Below are positions 45,267-56,406 of a stretch of 64,000 nt of DNA, one piece after another. Both the position numbers and the translations under genes were made by a program. The stretch lies in the NCBI GenBank assembly GCA_023212645.1, contig JALBYC010000009.1, forward strand, positions 248,001-312,000. The letters run 5' to 3'. The DNA is from Farysia itapuensis. Lineage: Eukaryota > Basidiomycota > Ustilaginomycetes > Ustilaginales > Ustilaginaceae. A model generated the notes under the pieces. It saw only the letters and a program-made list of their open reading frames with translations. It made no database searches and was not told the origin of the DNA. Position 1 is the first letter of the stretch, and every line of letters begins with the position of its first letter.

Positions 45267-47093
45267 ATGAGCTACTCCCAGCAATCGCATACCGATCAAC
45301 CGGAAGGTGGTGCAGCCGTGTGGCCGGTGTATCCCCAGGAGAACCCCACATATGAGCATCCAGGCCATGACACATACCCCTCGCCCGCTGGAGGTCGCCC
45401 TTTGTCTTCTGCTCAGGCTTATCAGGTCCCATCCTCTGACCCGGCTTATGCGCAAGCTGCGTCGTCCGGCGTCGATTATGGAGCATCGCCCTCGCGTCCG
45501 TTTCACATCACTCCCGGCAGCTCGCCCCATGCTGTACCATCACCTGCGACACAAGGACAACCCCAGGTGTCCTACGATGAGCCGCATCGTCTTCAGAGTC
45601 CTCCCCCGCCACAGCTGCTGAGCAACGGTCACGTTGGGTTTGACTCTCCGGCTTCACCGCCCCCTTCGTCAGGTACAGCTGTCGAGCCAGCACGTTCGAC
45701 CATCAACACTGCATCCAAGCGCGATGGAACTGCATCCGTCTCGCGTTCGTCGCGCACTGGAGCCTCAAAAATCATCGGTGAGCCAGACTCTCTCATTCGC
45801 AAGCCGTCGCGCAACTCGACCTTTTACATTGCCGTGGCCACAATCGAGGCTGCCATTGTTATTACGCTCGTCATTCTCATCTTTGTGCGCATCGTGACCG
45901 AGGTGGACAATTTCTCGCAGGACCTCAAGACTATCTCGGTATATTTGGCCGTGTTTGTCTTTGGATGTGTTTTCGAGGTGGTCATTGCCTGGGACTCGAT
46001 TCGACTCAAGAACACACTGCAGTTGATTGGCGTACTCATTTTTAACGTTGCATTGACCGTCACTGCCGCCCTCGAGATCCATCAGGTCAAAGGAGCTTTG
46101 TCAGCGCAAGATGCCAAAGAAGGTGGATTCCCTTGTCCCAACGATCCCAGTCAGCTTTGCCGAACACGAGCCGCTCTTTATCCACGCGTTCAGACCTACC
46201 TGATTGTCGTCACCGCAGTTTGCGGAGCAGCTGAGTTCGCGCTCATCTATTTGACCGCCAAGCTGTGGACCGAATTCGGCTGGGTCATTTACCAAAAGAT
46301 CGGAGCAGATCTCAAGATTCGCAACATGTTCCTGTGGTACCAGCTTTTTATCGTCTTTCTCAAGTTCTCCTTCTTCTTTGGTGTCGGCTTCACCGTGATT
46401 TACTTGATCTTGGTTGCACATACGACCGATTGGGAATACGCTTTGACGGTTGCTGCGGTGCCGGTTGCCATGGTTGCGCTGTTCACGGCTGGATTTGCAG
46501 TTCGGCGAGAATGGCTAAGTCTTATGGCCATCTCTCTGATGCTCATGGCTGCTGGCCTTGTCTACTTTGTGTACAAGCTGACACAGGTATGGTTGCCCGA
46601 CACGCGTGCCGAGTATACCTATGTGCATACGACCATTACGTTCATTTCGGGCTTTGCGATTCTCAGCTTGGCCTTGACCCTGCTTATTGGCATTGTTTGC
46701 ATGTTCAACTTCCACAAGGGCCTCAAACAAGCGCACGACTCGATCGGCATCTTTGGCGGTGTGCGCAGACGCAGAGAACGTCCCAACAACGAGACCAACG
46801 TGCTCGACGTCGAGAACAATCAGGAGCCCAAGGATACTGCCGTCGAGGAGAACAGCATCTCGCACAGCTATGCTCCCCAGTCTCCTTCGCCCCACCAGCA
46901 GCCTTATCCCCGGTACGCGCAACACCCGCAATCGCCCATGTCGAATTCGCGGCCAACCTCGCACGACTACTCGGGCAACGCTCCAACGTACCCACAGATG
47001 CAGCAGCATTTTGAACAACCACCAATGTCTAGCAGCCCGTACATGCAAGCGCCACAGCCCCGGCCCACCCACAGTCGTGTCTCGCTCGACTGA
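45267..47093 (+). CDS. UPF0658 Golgi-type membrane protein
   Basis: 608 aa, single exon. A disordered N-terminus (about 1-185, Pro/Ser-rich) precedes seven or eight membrane helices: FYIAVATIEAAIVITLVILI, VYLAVFVFGCVFEVVIAW, LIGVLIFNVALTVTAALEI, YLIVVTAVCGAAEFALIYLT, FFFGVGFTVIYLILVA and others, with the conserved loop WTEFGWVIYQKIGADLKIR. This is the pattern of the fungal UPF0658 family, localised to the Golgi in fission yeast. A disordered, Gln/Pro-rich tail follows. The biochemical role is unknown. Confidence 0.85.
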   Translation: MSYSQQSHTDQPEGGAAVWPVYPQENPTYEHPGHDTYPSPAGGRPLSSAQAYQVPSSDPAYAQAASSGVDYGASPSRPFHITPGSSPHAVPSPATQGQPQVSYDEPHRLQSPPPPQLLSNGHVGFDSPASPPPSSGTAVEPARSTINTASKRDGTASVSRSSRTGASKIIGEPDSLIRKPSRNSTFYIAVATIEAAIVITLVILIFVRIVTEVDNFSQDLKTISVYLAVFVFGCVFEVVIAWDSIRLKNTLQLIGVLIFNVALTVTAALEIHQVKGALSAQDAKEGGFPCPNDPSQLCRTRAALYPRVQTYLIVVTAVCGAAEFALIYLTAKLWTEFGWVIYQKIGADLKIRNMFLWYQLFIVFLKFSFFFGVGFTVIYLILVAHTTDWEYALTVAAVPVAMVALFTAGFAVRREWLSLMAISLMLMAAGLVYFVYKLTQVWLPDTRAEYTYVHTTITFISGFAILSLALTLLIGIVCMFNFHKGLKQAHDSIGIFGGVRRRRERPNNETNVLDVENNQEPKDTAVEENSISHSYAPQSPSPHQQPYPRYAQHPQSPMSNSRPTSHDYSGNAPTYPQMQQHFEQPPMSSSPYMQAPQPRPTHSRVSLD

Positions 47094-47337
47094 GCCGAAA
47101 GCCATGTACGATCTCGTCTCCTGCGTTCTTCTCTGTATAACACCACTGTTCGACCTTTTGTCTTTCTTCAGTATTTCTAAGCACGATTCGCACGGCAATG
47201 GAACATGCAGTATACATTTCGTGGTTCGAATTAAGATTAGTACAGCGCCGCAAGATAAAGGAGAAACCGAGCTGATCAGTGTCCTCAAAGCATGGGACTA
47301 ACGCGCAGAGTGTTTTGGGGGAAGAGGTGGGGTGAGA

Positions 47338-49019
47338 TCAAGAGCGACGCTTGAGACCGATGGTGAGGGCGGTGGGTTTGCGGAGGAAGCCCTCGAAGGT
47401 GTCGAGTGGTTTGTTGGGTTCGGCGAGCTCGATGTCGTAGCGCCTGAAGATGGACGCAATGAGCAGCGACAGTTCCATCATGGCGACGTTTCGACCAACG
47501 CAAGCACGCGGCCCCACCGAGAAGGGAATGAACGCCTTCTCGAAATTCTTGCGTGCGTCAGGGGCAAGCCAGCGGTCAGGGTTGTACTCGTCGGCATCTT
47601 CACCGTACACGGACTTGTCTCGGTGGATGGTAAAGGCTGGACACGAGAGAATGGTGCCTGCAGGGAACTTGTGGCCGCAAACGGTAGCTCCTCCCTCCGG
47701 GATGATTCGGGGAAGGCCAATGGCAGAGGTGGAGTGGTAACGGAGTGATTCGTTGAGGACAGCCTGCAGGTAGGGCAATTCCTGTACATCGCTGTGCAGT
47801 GGCACTTCTTCAGAGTGTTCGAGCTCGGCGTCGAGTTCGGCCTGAAGCTTGCGCATCTTGTCGGGGTGGGTGGCGAGGTGGTAAACAATGGCGCAGGACG
47901 TGTTGGAAGTGGTGTCCGATCCGGCAATCAGCTGGGTCAAAGCTTCAGCAGTCAGCTCCATCTTGCCCATTGGCTCACCGCGATCATCCTTGGCGGCCTG
48001 CAGCTTAGCCAGTAGATCCTCGCGCTCGGATCCGTTGGTAAGTCGATCGTTGACACGAGACAAAGCAATTCCGGTAAGCTTCTTGACCGACTTGAGACGG
48101 TTCGAGAACCAGGGCAGTTTGAGCAGGTACGGTCGGATCCACATGGGAGCGAGACCCATTGTGGCCGAGAATTCACCTCGTTCGTTGATGATTTGCACGG
48201 CTGAGCAGTGATCTACCTGTTTGTTGCCGTTGGCGTCTTCGTATTCGACACGTGCCTGGTCCACGCCATTCTCGAGCATGCCAAAGGTATTGCCAAAGGC
48301 GAGGGCGCCGATAGTGTCAAAGGCAAAGTAGTTGAGCCACATGAGCGAATCGAGCCAAGCACGGCCCTTGATGCCCCGAGGCCCTTCGCTCTGCTCTTCC
48401 TTGGCCTTGGCACAGAATTCATCCCATCGGTCGAGGAGCAGCTGTACTTCTCGTCGAATAAAGGGTTCAAACGCCGTAATAGTTTTGGGCGCAAATGTGT
48501 GCGACACAATCTTGCGCTTACGAGTATGCTCTGCACGGTCACGAGTGTTGAACAAACCTCTTGGGAAGGGCTTGGGCGGGACAAAGGCGTCGTAGTAGAT
48601 TGGCTTGAGGGTGCCAGTTCCGTGGCCATAGACAGCGTTTAGAGCCTGGTGGTCAGCGACCGAGATGTGATTGGGAGCGATGCGCACGAATTTGCCTTGT
48701 GTGTGAAAGAGAGGGGAGATACGTCAGTAACCTAATTTGGAAACCATGCAGAGCAAAAGGATGATTACCTACCATACTTCTGGTGCTGGTCGTGGACCGT
48801 CTGGAAGCGATGGCCGACCATGGCCTGACGCAAGAGCCAGAAGTCTGTGAATTTGGCGAGGACAGGGCCAGGATATTTGAGAGCCGTGGTGTTGGTGATG
48901 AACGGTACAAGGTGGGCGAGTGCGACGATGCCTACGACGGAGACGACGAGATGGATGGGCGAGGCAAGCGCCCATGCAAGAGCATTGCGCAGCTCACCAA
49001 CGAGATCTGTCTGAACCAT
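47338..49019 (-). CDS. cytochrome P450, CYP53 type (probable benzoate 4-hydroxylase)
   Basis: 534 aa from two exons, 49019-48773 and 48695-47338, with a 77-nt intron (GTAGGT to CAAG); the splice joins HQKYG to KFVRIAPNH. An N-terminal membrane anchor is followed by YPGPVLAKFTDFW. Then come RRIVSHTF-like EHTRKRKIVSHTFAPK, the I-helix AGSDTTSNTS, ESLRYHSTS (ExxR) and the haem loop FSVGPRACVGRN (ligand C481). The sequence RGLFNTRDRAEHTRKRK and the GFLRKP ending are CYP53 marks; that family para-hydroxylates benzoate in fungi and detoxifies plant phenolics. Needs a P450 reductase from elsewhere. Confidence 0.88.
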
Positions 49020-49665
49020 GTTGACAGAGGGGACTTGTGGGAGAGAAAGTGAGGAACCAAATGACGACGCTTGGTCAAGCACCGACGTATTTGTACTTGC
49101 AGCCTGACAGTGTCGGACAACCGGTACGGTAATGACGGGAGCAGTGACGCTGCACGGTGTATGCACGCGAATTGCGGGCAGGCAGACAGGCGCCCACTCA
49201 AAAGTCTGGCAGTCACGGCATTTCCGCCAAACGAGCGTCCAAGCGTCCAAGCATTCAATCCGACTCCAATACATTACTAGAACACTCTTGCCGTTGTTTC
49301 CGTGTATTTCACTTCTCACCCCGCACTCAATTGGGATCGAATACACATCTCACCATTTGTAATAAAGACGGATGCAACCTTGCTCCCACCAACGGTACCT
49401 CAACGGCATACAATGGCACCAAGCAACACTGCGTGTGTGTACGAAGACCGAAGACCGCTTCATATGCTTCTAGAAAAGCGGAGCACGTCGTTACTGGAGT
49501 ACAGTTCTGGTCACGTGACTAAAAGAGTCGAATAAAGTGGGCACAATTGTTTAACCCTATTTAGGTGGTGCATTGCAATATGATCTTGGCTCTAGCTTCG
49601 GCCCAAGTCGGACATCTTTTGACGTCGGTGTTATTTCCTCCACCATACAACGCACGAGTGCAGTC
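49020..49665. other. gap between P450 and AFG1 genes
   Basis: 646 bp that serve as promoter for the two divergent genes. A palindromic CACGTG lies near 49512, followed by AT-rich DNA next to the AFG1 start. Small frames on both strands look like no family. Confidence 0.4.
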
Positions 49666-51282
49666 ATGCTGAGCCAGCGACCTCTGCGGCTCCTGAGCAC
49701 ACACAGCCGAGCAGCGTCCGGACTCGCGCAGCCAGCGCTCATAATTGCTGGTTGTCGCCGATCTTCACTGCTTCCTTCGCCTGGTGGTCGCCAAGACGGA
49801 CACGTTGCCCGATCTGCTGTCTTCTTCGCTCCAGGCTCGCGGGCGCTCTCGCAGTCCAGACAAGCTCGTTCAACAGCCAGAAGTGGCAAGTCGAAAGCAA
49901 CAACACCCACAGAACGCTATGAAGAGCTGATAGAGGCCGGCGTCCTTCGACCAGATGATCACCAACGTACTATTATCAAGGTGCTGCAGAACATGCACGA
50001 CGAGCTTAAGACGTACAAGCAGCGGTCAGTCCCGGATCCAGAAGCCCATTTACAGCCCACCACGGGCTTTCTATCCTGGATGCCGTTTTCGAAAAGACAC
50101 GACGGTCATCAATTACCTCCCATTCCGGACGACATCCCAAAGGGGCTGTACCTACACGGCGACGTCGGCACCGGAAAAAGCATGCTTATGGATCTATTCT
50201 ACGACACGCTGCCAGCCAACATCACTGCCAAGAGACGCATCCACTTTCACCAATTCATGATCGAAGCACACAAGCGAGCTCACTACTACAAGTCCAAAAC
50301 ACACAAACCTTCGGGCATCGTCATGATGATGTCGTCTGGCGCTACTTCGGCATCGGGTAGCGCTGGAGAAGTCACTGCAGGTCAAGAGAACGATGCGATT
50401 GAAGCCGTTGCAAGAGAAATGGCACACAACCACTCCGTTCTGTGCTTTGACGAGTTTCAAGTGACCGACATTGCTGACGCCATGATCCTACGTGGTTTAC
50501 TAGAGCGCATGCTCGCCTATGGCGTTGTCATGGTCATGACCAGTAATCGACATCCGAGCGAGCTGTACAAGAACGGCATCCAGCGTCAGAGCTTTTTGCC
50601 TTGCATCGAGCTACTTAAATCGCAGTTCAAAATCACCGACTTGAGTTCCGGTACCGACTATCGCAAAGTGTCACGAGCGCTATCTCGGGTCTACTTTTCG
50701 CCCTTGGATCAGGCCAACGTTCTTGAGTTCAACAAGCTCTTTGACGCAATCACGAATGACCCCAATGATCCCCTGATCGAAAACCGCGCGCTCAAGATCT
50801 GGGGCCGGACACTCAAAGTACCCAAGTCTACGCAAAAGGTGGCACGCTTCACTTTTGACGAGCTGTGCGGCAGTCCAAAGAGCGCAGCAGACTACATCGA
50901 GATATGCAACAACTTTAGCACCATCTTTGTCGATAGCGTGCCACAGATGGGCTTGCATCAGCGAGATCTGGCAAGACGTTTCATCACCTTCATCGATGCG
51001 GCCTACGAGAGCAAGACCAAGCTGTTCGCCTCCAGTGAGGTGCCCATTCTCCAGATCTTTTCTGGCGACAGCGGCGGGGAGAAGGTGACCAAAGACCAGA
51101 TGAGAGCACTGATGGACGATCTGGGCATGACCATGGATGACCTCGGCGGATCGCCCATCTTCACTGGTGACGAGGAACTCTTCGCTTTTGCCCGTGTCAT
51201 CTCTCGACTGACCGAGATGGGCACCAAACAGTATGCAGAAATGGCCAGTTCCACATCGGAAGCTCCACCGGACTACTTGTAA
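49666..51282 (+). CDS. AFG1: AFG1-like mitochondrial ATPase
   Basis: 538 aa from the ATG at 49666; the frame upstream only has a TTG. AAA-type ATPase with Walker A HGDVGTGKS (165-172) and Walker B VLCFDEFQVTDIAD. Family motifs: RIHFHQFMIEAHKRAH, MTSNRHPSELYKNGIQRQ and RRFITFIDAAYESKTKL. The Arg/Ser-rich N-terminus (MLSQRPLRLLSTHSRAASG) is a mitochondrial presequence. AFG1/LACE1 assists turnover of respiratory-chain subunits. A Ser/Gly-rich insert sits between the Walker motifs. Confidence 0.95.
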   Translation: MLSQRPLRLLSTHSRAASGLAQPALIIAGCRRSSLLPSPGGRQDGHVARSAVFFAPGSRALSQSRQARSTARSGKSKATTPTERYEELIEAGVLRPDDHQRTIIKVLQNMHDELKTYKQRSVPDPEAHLQPTTGFLSWMPFSKRHDGHQLPPIPDDIPKGLYLHGDVGTGKSMLMDLFYDTLPANITAKRRIHFHQFMIEAHKRAHYYKSKTHKPSGIVMMMSSGATSASGSAGEVTAGQENDAIEAVAREMAHNHSVLCFDEFQVTDIADAMILRGLLERMLAYGVVMVMTSNRHPSELYKNGIQRQSFLPCIELLKSQFKITDLSSGTDYRKVSRALSRVYFSPLDQANVLEFNKLFDAITNDPNDPLIENRALKIWGRTLKVPKSTQKVARFTFDELCGSPKSAADYIEICNNFSTIFVDSVPQMGLHQRDLARRFITFIDAAYESKTKLFASSEVPILQIFSGDSGGEKVTKDQMRALMDDLGMTMDDLGGSPIFTGDEELFAFARVISRLTEMGTKQYAEMASSTSEAPPDYL

Positions 51283-51472
51283 CCACATACACTAGCTTCT
51301 TCGAGCAGGTCAAAATAGAATGGTGATTACTCATAGCTTGAGACGTCTTGGGAGCAGAGTACAAATACAGAAACTAAATGCGAAGAATGACTGAACAGGA
51401 CATGAAACGAGAAAATGTAGCGAGACGGAGTGGGGGTATCAATGGGCAGGAGATAGGAGGGAAGCTGCGAGA

Positions 51473-52510
51473 TCAGTGCTCAAGCTCGTGGTAGAAGACA
51501 ATCTTGTTGCCGTCCGGGTCGAGAACATGCATTTCGCGCGTGCCCCATGGCTTGTTCTGGGGTCTTGACAGCACTTTGGCCTTGCCCAAAAAAATTTCGG
51601 GAAAGTATTCCGAGCCTTTTGGTCGGAACTGCTGCTGTTTCACAAAGATCTCTTGGTACAGCTCGTCAGTGTTGCTTACCACCACGAGAAGCTGCGGGGG
51701 CCCAGTGCCATCACTGTTGAGCTCACCCCATTCGGCAGGAAGATATCGTAGAATGATGCGCACTCCTTCTTCCTCAGCAGCCGAGGGGATGGCAGAATAA
51801 GCGCGATTCGCGCCTCGAGGAGGGCGCGCAGCAGGCCCACGACGCATGACAGCCTGATGATTGGCCGGCTTGCCGACAGGTGTGAAGCCAATGATCTTTG
51901 AATAGAAGGCTATTGAGTTGGCCAAGTTAGAGACATAGAGGCAGGGAAAGGCGTTGAGAAACACGGTCTTGCCCTTGCGAACGACGCTTCGACCGCTGCC
52001 TCGATCCACGTCCACATCGTTGTCTTCCCAGCTCTGGATGTTGTTGCCGGAGAAGTTGTAGGGATTGACCGAGAGCAGTGCCGCGGCATCCACGTCGCTC
52101 AATCCCATGTTGGTTGTCTTTGGCAGGAACGCAGTGTCCGACACGAACTTCTTCTTGCTGGCTTCAATCTGGTGGGCAAACAGGGTCTTGTCTTCGGGAG
52201 ACAATACAAGTCTTGGTCGCGACGGGTTGACGACAGACAAAAAGTAATCTTGCCTCTTCTTTGCCTGGTGCAGAGTGTTTGGTGTAGGCAGAAGTTTCAT
52301 GTGCGAAGAGGCAACAGCAGCCATGTCGGGCGGAGTGGCTGGCATCGAGATGTCGTCTTCGTCCATAGCCGATGAGCCGCTACGACTGGAGGAACCAAAG
52401 CTGTGGGAAATCATGGATCGATCGCCATTGGATGTCGATCTGATTCCGAGGGAAGTCGAGGCAGGAGGCTGCGCTCCACGTATGTCTGTGGGCTCAGCTG
52501 ACGGTTGCAT
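51473..52510 (-). CDS. VOC-superfamily (glyoxalase-like) domain protein
   Basis: 345 aa, single exon. The N-terminal half is disordered with a conserved-looking helical patch (RLVLSPEDKTLFAHQIEAS). The C-terminal half is a glyoxalase/bleomycin-resistance-type fold: AFPCLYVSNLANSIAFYSKIIGF, a beta-alpha core, and MHVLDPDGNKIVFYHE, the typical closing motif with a metal-binding Glu. The paired half of a classical glyoxalase I is not obvious, so it may dimerise. Its substrate is unknown. Confidence 0.75.
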   Translation of the reverse strand: MQPSAEPTDIRGAQPPASTSLGIRSTSNGDRSMISHSFGSSSRSGSSAMDEDDISMPATPPDMAAVASSHMKLLPTPNTLHQAKKRQDYFLSVVNPSRPRLVLSPEDKTLFAHQIEASKKKFVSDTAFLPKTTNMGLSDVDAAALLSVNPYNFSGNNIQSWEDNDVDVDRGSGRSVVRKGKTVFLNAFPCLYVSNLANSIAFYSKIIGFTPVGKPANHQAVMRRGPAARPPRGANRAYSAIPSAAEEEGVRIILRYLPAEWGELNSDGTGPPQLLVVVSNTDELYQEIFVKQQQFRPKGSEYFPEIFLGKAKVLSRPQNKPWGTREMHVLDPDGNKIVFYHELEH

Positions 52511-53085
52511 GGCCTACACAACAGTCAATGCTTGTCTGAGACAAAGTCAGTGAAAGATCGACGGTGGCGCTGTGATGAAGTTGCTGAGCTAGGGACTGTC
52601 GATGCCTTGTGGTCGAGCTGACTCGAAGAGGGTCCCATGCGTAGTCAGTGGCAATAATGCCCACGGGCGCGCCGGCAATGTTGGCGCACACGCTTTAGCG
52701 GACAAGAAAATGGGTGTGCAATTTCAAGCAACGCGCGACTTTGCCGAAAAGTATTTGATCTCATCTCCGAGATGCTAGATAAGGCAAAAAAAAAGTCTAA
52801 ACAGTGTAATCGATTGCCGAGGGGTCAACTCTGCCCGCAACGGCGCACGGCCGAATATATCCAACCACCCAGCCAGCAATATTGCACTCAGACCACCTCG
52901 ACTACCACTCACTTGAAAACGAACAGCATTGACAAAATCCCAAAATAACCATGTTGAAGAAAAGTGTGCAGATATTACACTGAAGAGGTATCGGTACAGA
53001 AAGCAAGATGCGGGATGAAGTATATGTGGTGAAGCATGTCAAGAAACAATGACCAGTCCTGATGAGGTCTTTTGGCAGCGTGCCA
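52511..53085. other. gap between VOC and phosphate-transporter genes
   Basis: 575 bp with an A-run near 52789-52795. It is the promoter side of the VOC gene and the 3' side of the phosphate transporter. No gene is supported. Confidence 0.4.
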
Positions 53086-54678
53086 TTACTGAACACCAGC
53101 CTTGGCAGCGAGGTACTTGCGGTCCTCCTCGTCGGCATCGTACTCCTTGGTCTCGGGGACAAAGAGGACAGTGACGATGATGCCGAGGACGGAGACACCG
53201 AAGAAGATCCAGAAGACACCTTGGGTGCCGACCTTGGTGGCCGAAGCAAGGTGAGAGAAGAGGAGCGATGAGAGGATAGCACCGCACTTACCGCAGGCGG
53301 CGCAAACACCGTGAGCGGTAGCACGAACTCGGGTGGGGAAAGCCTCAGCGGGGATGATGAAAGTGGTGGCGTTGGCACCGAAGTTGAAAAAGAGCTGGAG
53401 GAAGACAAAGACGACGAAGAAGGGGCCGGTCTGGGTCTTGAGGTGGTCGTAGCGACCGGCAAGGATACCGAGGAAGAGGGCGTTCATGGTGAAGCCGAGA
53501 ATCTGGATGGGCTTGCGGCCAATGATGTCGACGGTAAAGGCAGTGATGAAGTAACCGGGAAGGAAACCAGCAGCAGTGATGATCAGGTTTCCGGTGGCAG
53601 TCTTCATGAGCTTGCCCCAGGTGGATCCCTTGGTGAAGCCGATAGCGCCAAGAATGGAAGACTGGTTCAGGTTGATGCCGTAGAAGGTGATGTCCACAAG
53701 GAACCAGCAAGCAGCGCAGCCGAAGAGCTTGAAGAAGTTCTTGCGGTCAGAGAAGTAGGTGATAAACTCGTTCTTCGGCTTGCCAATCGACTTGAAGGAC
53801 ATGCCGACAGCAGTGTTCTCGATGGGGGTCATTTCGCCGCTGTAGCCCTTCTCCTTGGAGATCTCGTCATCCGAGCCAGCACGTTCGGGGTGGTGAACGC
53901 CCTTGGTGATGAGGTCAGGGTCGTCCTGCAGCTTTCGAGCCTGAGTGAAACGGGTCGATTCAACCAGGGTCAATCGGAAGTAGAGAACGATAGCGGCGGG
54001 GATCAGGGTAAGACCCTGGAGAATTCGCCAGGCACCTGAGAGCTTGTGAACATCACCAGCGTCGACGTAGTGACGGTAGCCGGCGATGACGATGACGGCA
54101 AAGAGAGCACCGGTAAGGTTTCCCCATCCCTGGTTGGAGAAGATCCATGCAAGCATGAAGCCTCGGTTCTTGAGGTTAGATCGGTCGGAAACAATGGTGG
54201 CCGACATAGGGTAGTCACCACCAATGCCGATACCCATGATGAAACGGAAGACAGCGAGCCAGATGGTGATACCGTGACCACCAAGGTAGTCAGGGGCCGA
54301 GATCTGAAGGATAACAGCAACGATAACAATGATGAGCTCCTTGCCGTAAACAGCCGATCGTCCGAACATGTCACCACAGAATCCGAAGAAGACCTGGCCG
54401 ACAATGTTGCCCATGTTGGCAGCGGCCTTGAGCACACCACCTTGGAGACCCCAGTCGATGTTCTTGGTGCCCTTAGGGTAATAAGCGAGCAGAATGATGG
54501 AGTAGATGATGTTGATAATGAACAGGTCCCAGGCGTCCATCAGGAAACCGACACCAGCGATGGAAAGAAGCTTCATTTCAGCCCATGAGACGGCGAAGCG
54601 GCTCGTCTTCTGGTTTCGCTCGACAAGGGTGAGACCAGTGTCGCCGGCCCAGGCGTCCAAATCTTTACCAAAAGCCAT
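53086..54678 (-). CDS. PHO84: high-affinity inorganic phosphate transporter, Pho84 type
   Basis: 530 aa, single exon, 12-helix MFS proton/phosphate symporter of the plasma membrane. Family motifs: FLMDAWDLFIINIIY in helix 1, GIGIGGDYPMSATIVSD after helix 4, and the later FFVVFVFLQLFFNFGANATT and FPTRVRATAHGV. A large cytoplasmic loop with acidic/Ser residues separates the halves (about 250-300). The C-terminus is short. It would serve growth in low phosphate. Codon choice is strongly biased to C- and G-ending codons, more than in neighbours, suggesting high expression. Confidence 0.95.
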   Translation of the reverse strand: MAFGKDLDAWAGDTGLTLVERNQKTSRFAVSWAEMKLLSIAGVGFLMDAWDLFIINIIYSIILLAYYPKGTKNIDWGLQGGVLKAAANMGNIVGQVFFGFCGDMFGRSAVYGKELIIVIVAVILQISAPDYLGGHGITIWLAVFRFIMGIGIGGDYPMSATIVSDRSNLKNRGFMLAWIFSNQGWGNLTGALFAVIVIAGYRHYVDAGDVHKLSGAWRILQGLTLIPAAIVLYFRLTLVESTRFTQARKLQDDPDLITKGVHHPERAGSDDEISKEKGYSGEMTPIENTAVGMSFKSIGKPKNEFITYFSDRKNFFKLFGCAACWFLVDITFYGINLNQSSILGAIGFTKGSTWGKLMKTATGNLIITAAGFLPGYFITAFTVDIIGRKPIQILGFTMNALFLGILAGRYDHLKTQTGPFFVVFVFLQLFFNFGANATTFIIPAEAFPTRVRATAHGVCAACGKCGAILSSLLFSHLASATKVGTQGVFWIFFGVSVLGIIVTVLFVPETKEYDADEEDRKYLAAKAGVQ

Positions 54679-56363
54679 TGTGAAAAAGTTGACAGTCGCA
54701 CGGAGGTGACTAAGTCAAGGAGTGTTGTAGAGAGGAAGGAATACTTGGAGCGGAGTAGATGGAAGAGTCTTGTTCACCTATAATATACCTTTCTGTCTAC
54801 GGCCAGGAGCCAGAGGCAGGAAGAACTTTCGGTGTGGCAGCGGGAGGCGAGTGCATTTGCGCCTGGAAGTGGGACAATCTTCGTTGGCGCGCCTCTTTCC
54901 GATGCGAGGTGGGAGCCGAAGTCCACTAATCACGACTGGCTACATTCGCACGTTCTCGGCCACCGGATCTTCACAGTTTTTTTTTGCAGGTGGTCGAGAC
55001 AGGTCGCGCATGCAGGCAAAATTCTTGTGCCACTTGTTTCACGGCGCGGAGTCAAACGGAATTCTCTATCAGGGTACCGAACAAAAAATTATCTGCGTCG
55101 GAGATTTCTGGGTGCGGTTGAGAGCTTTGTGAGGCGTGCTGGGAGAAGCGAGCCCTAGGCCCGGGCCAACCGCCGCCGCATTTGCCAAGGTCCCCGACGC
55201 TTCGGTCAGCGGCCGTGTGGCATTGGGCAACGAAGTATCAGATGAAATTATGCCGAAGTCGAGTTTTCAGAGGACCCAATTTGCATGCCAAGACTGCGCT
55301 GCAAACACATTTGCAACAAAGCGTTGTGAATTCTAGCTTACAGGTTCGGCCAACAGGGGCGAACAGCGCGGATACAGACAATGTACACTGCTAGATGCAA
55401 CGGATGTGGACCAAGCGGTTCCTACGTTGCGGAACAGGATGTGGGGACCAATGAGAATTTGCGACGAGCGAACGTGTCGATCGGAACGTGGATTGACAGG
55501 ACGGAACGTGGACACGTCGCATGAAAAAGGGAATTTTGAGCTTTGACTATTTTGTACGTGCAGCAACGAATTGGAAATTGGGTCCTAAGGTAATTCTACT
55601 CGACAGCTGACCACATCATCCACCTCGCTGAAGGCCGGTGTGACCATCGTAACAATCGCAAATCGCAGATCCCGACCTAGTCATGTCTAGCGTCCACGGG
55701 CGTTTGATTGTAGTATTGATTGTAAACAAAGGCGATTAAACAAGGGCGATTACAGATTGGTATTTGCGCTGCTGCTGCTGCTGCTGCTTAGAGACGGCGA
55801 CATCACATGCTGGAGTAATGACACAACTTTCACGAGGTTGCTGTTCGTCAGCTGTGTTTGGCATGATCTCTGCGCAGATCGTACCTACATCGGCACGCCT
55901 GGATGCGCGAGATCCAGATGGAAAGAAAGTAATCATGCGTGTCGCAGATGCAAGCATGTTTGCCAACGGCGATTGCAAGGCACCTACGGTACGGCTTAGC
56001 CACCTTGCCGACCCAGACCTTGCGTTATCTGCGGGGCATGTTGTTGCGCCGCCGTGTCGGCAATGGATGGCACGTTCTCCTACACTAATTGTTAGCGGCG
56101 GCCACAGACGTAATTTCGGTCTTTACTTTTTCCGAGGTCTGGTCTAGACTCTCCTGTCAGTTAGTGGAGATTGACCTTGCTACAGTCAAGTGAAGTCAGC
56201 TTGCCGCACGCATCAGCATCGATGACATCGCTGTGCGACTTGCGGTATGACTATGAAGTTCCTGATTCTAGGCTCTCGCGTGCATCGGGCATCACGTGAC
56301 AACCATTGTCAGATCTTCTTGAGTGCGACGACAAAATTTGTAAGATCGTGAAATCGTATATAG
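54679..56363. other. long spacer between phosphate transporter and transposon
   Basis: About 1.7 kb, the promoter region of the phosphate transporter plus empty DNA. An AT-rich TATATTATA (minus strand) lies about 105 bp upstream of the transporter ATG. A CTG/CAG triplet run lies near 55770-55788. One CACGTG, the core of Pho4-like sites, occurs at 56293-56298, too far to assign. No gene is supported: open frames are short and lack family features. Confidence 0.4.
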
Positions 56364-56366
56364 ATT
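56364..56366. other. target-site duplication, left (ATT)
   Basis: ATT directly outside the left terminal inverted repeat, matched by ATT directly outside the right one. A 3-bp duplication is the CACTA/EnSpm hallmark. Confidence 0.75.
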
Positions 56367-56406
56367 CACATCGGATATTGCCAAATTCTGATCCTGGGAT
56401 CAGAAT
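56367..56406 (+). repeat. left terminal inverted repeat
   Basis: Forty bp opening CACATCGGATATTGCC and closing GGGATCAGAAT. Inverted counterpart at 62280-62319, with one difference (C here, T in the right copy, position 28). Confidence 0.9.

Noticed and set aside
46265..47288. Long open frames on both strands over the UPF0658 gene (249 and 257 codons)
   Set aside because: They overlap an intact multi-helix membrane protein with family motifs and show only the mirrored composition expected of antisense or shifted frames.
37415..49019. OYE, P450 and MFS genes as a secondary-metabolite cluster
   Set aside because: No polyketide synthase, NRPS, terpene cyclase or other core enzyme is present, and housekeeping genes lie between them.
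49157..49522. 121-codon plus-strand frame upstream of AFG1
   Set aside because: Composition looks random, it overlaps other short frames, and the region is needed as promoter for two divergent genes.
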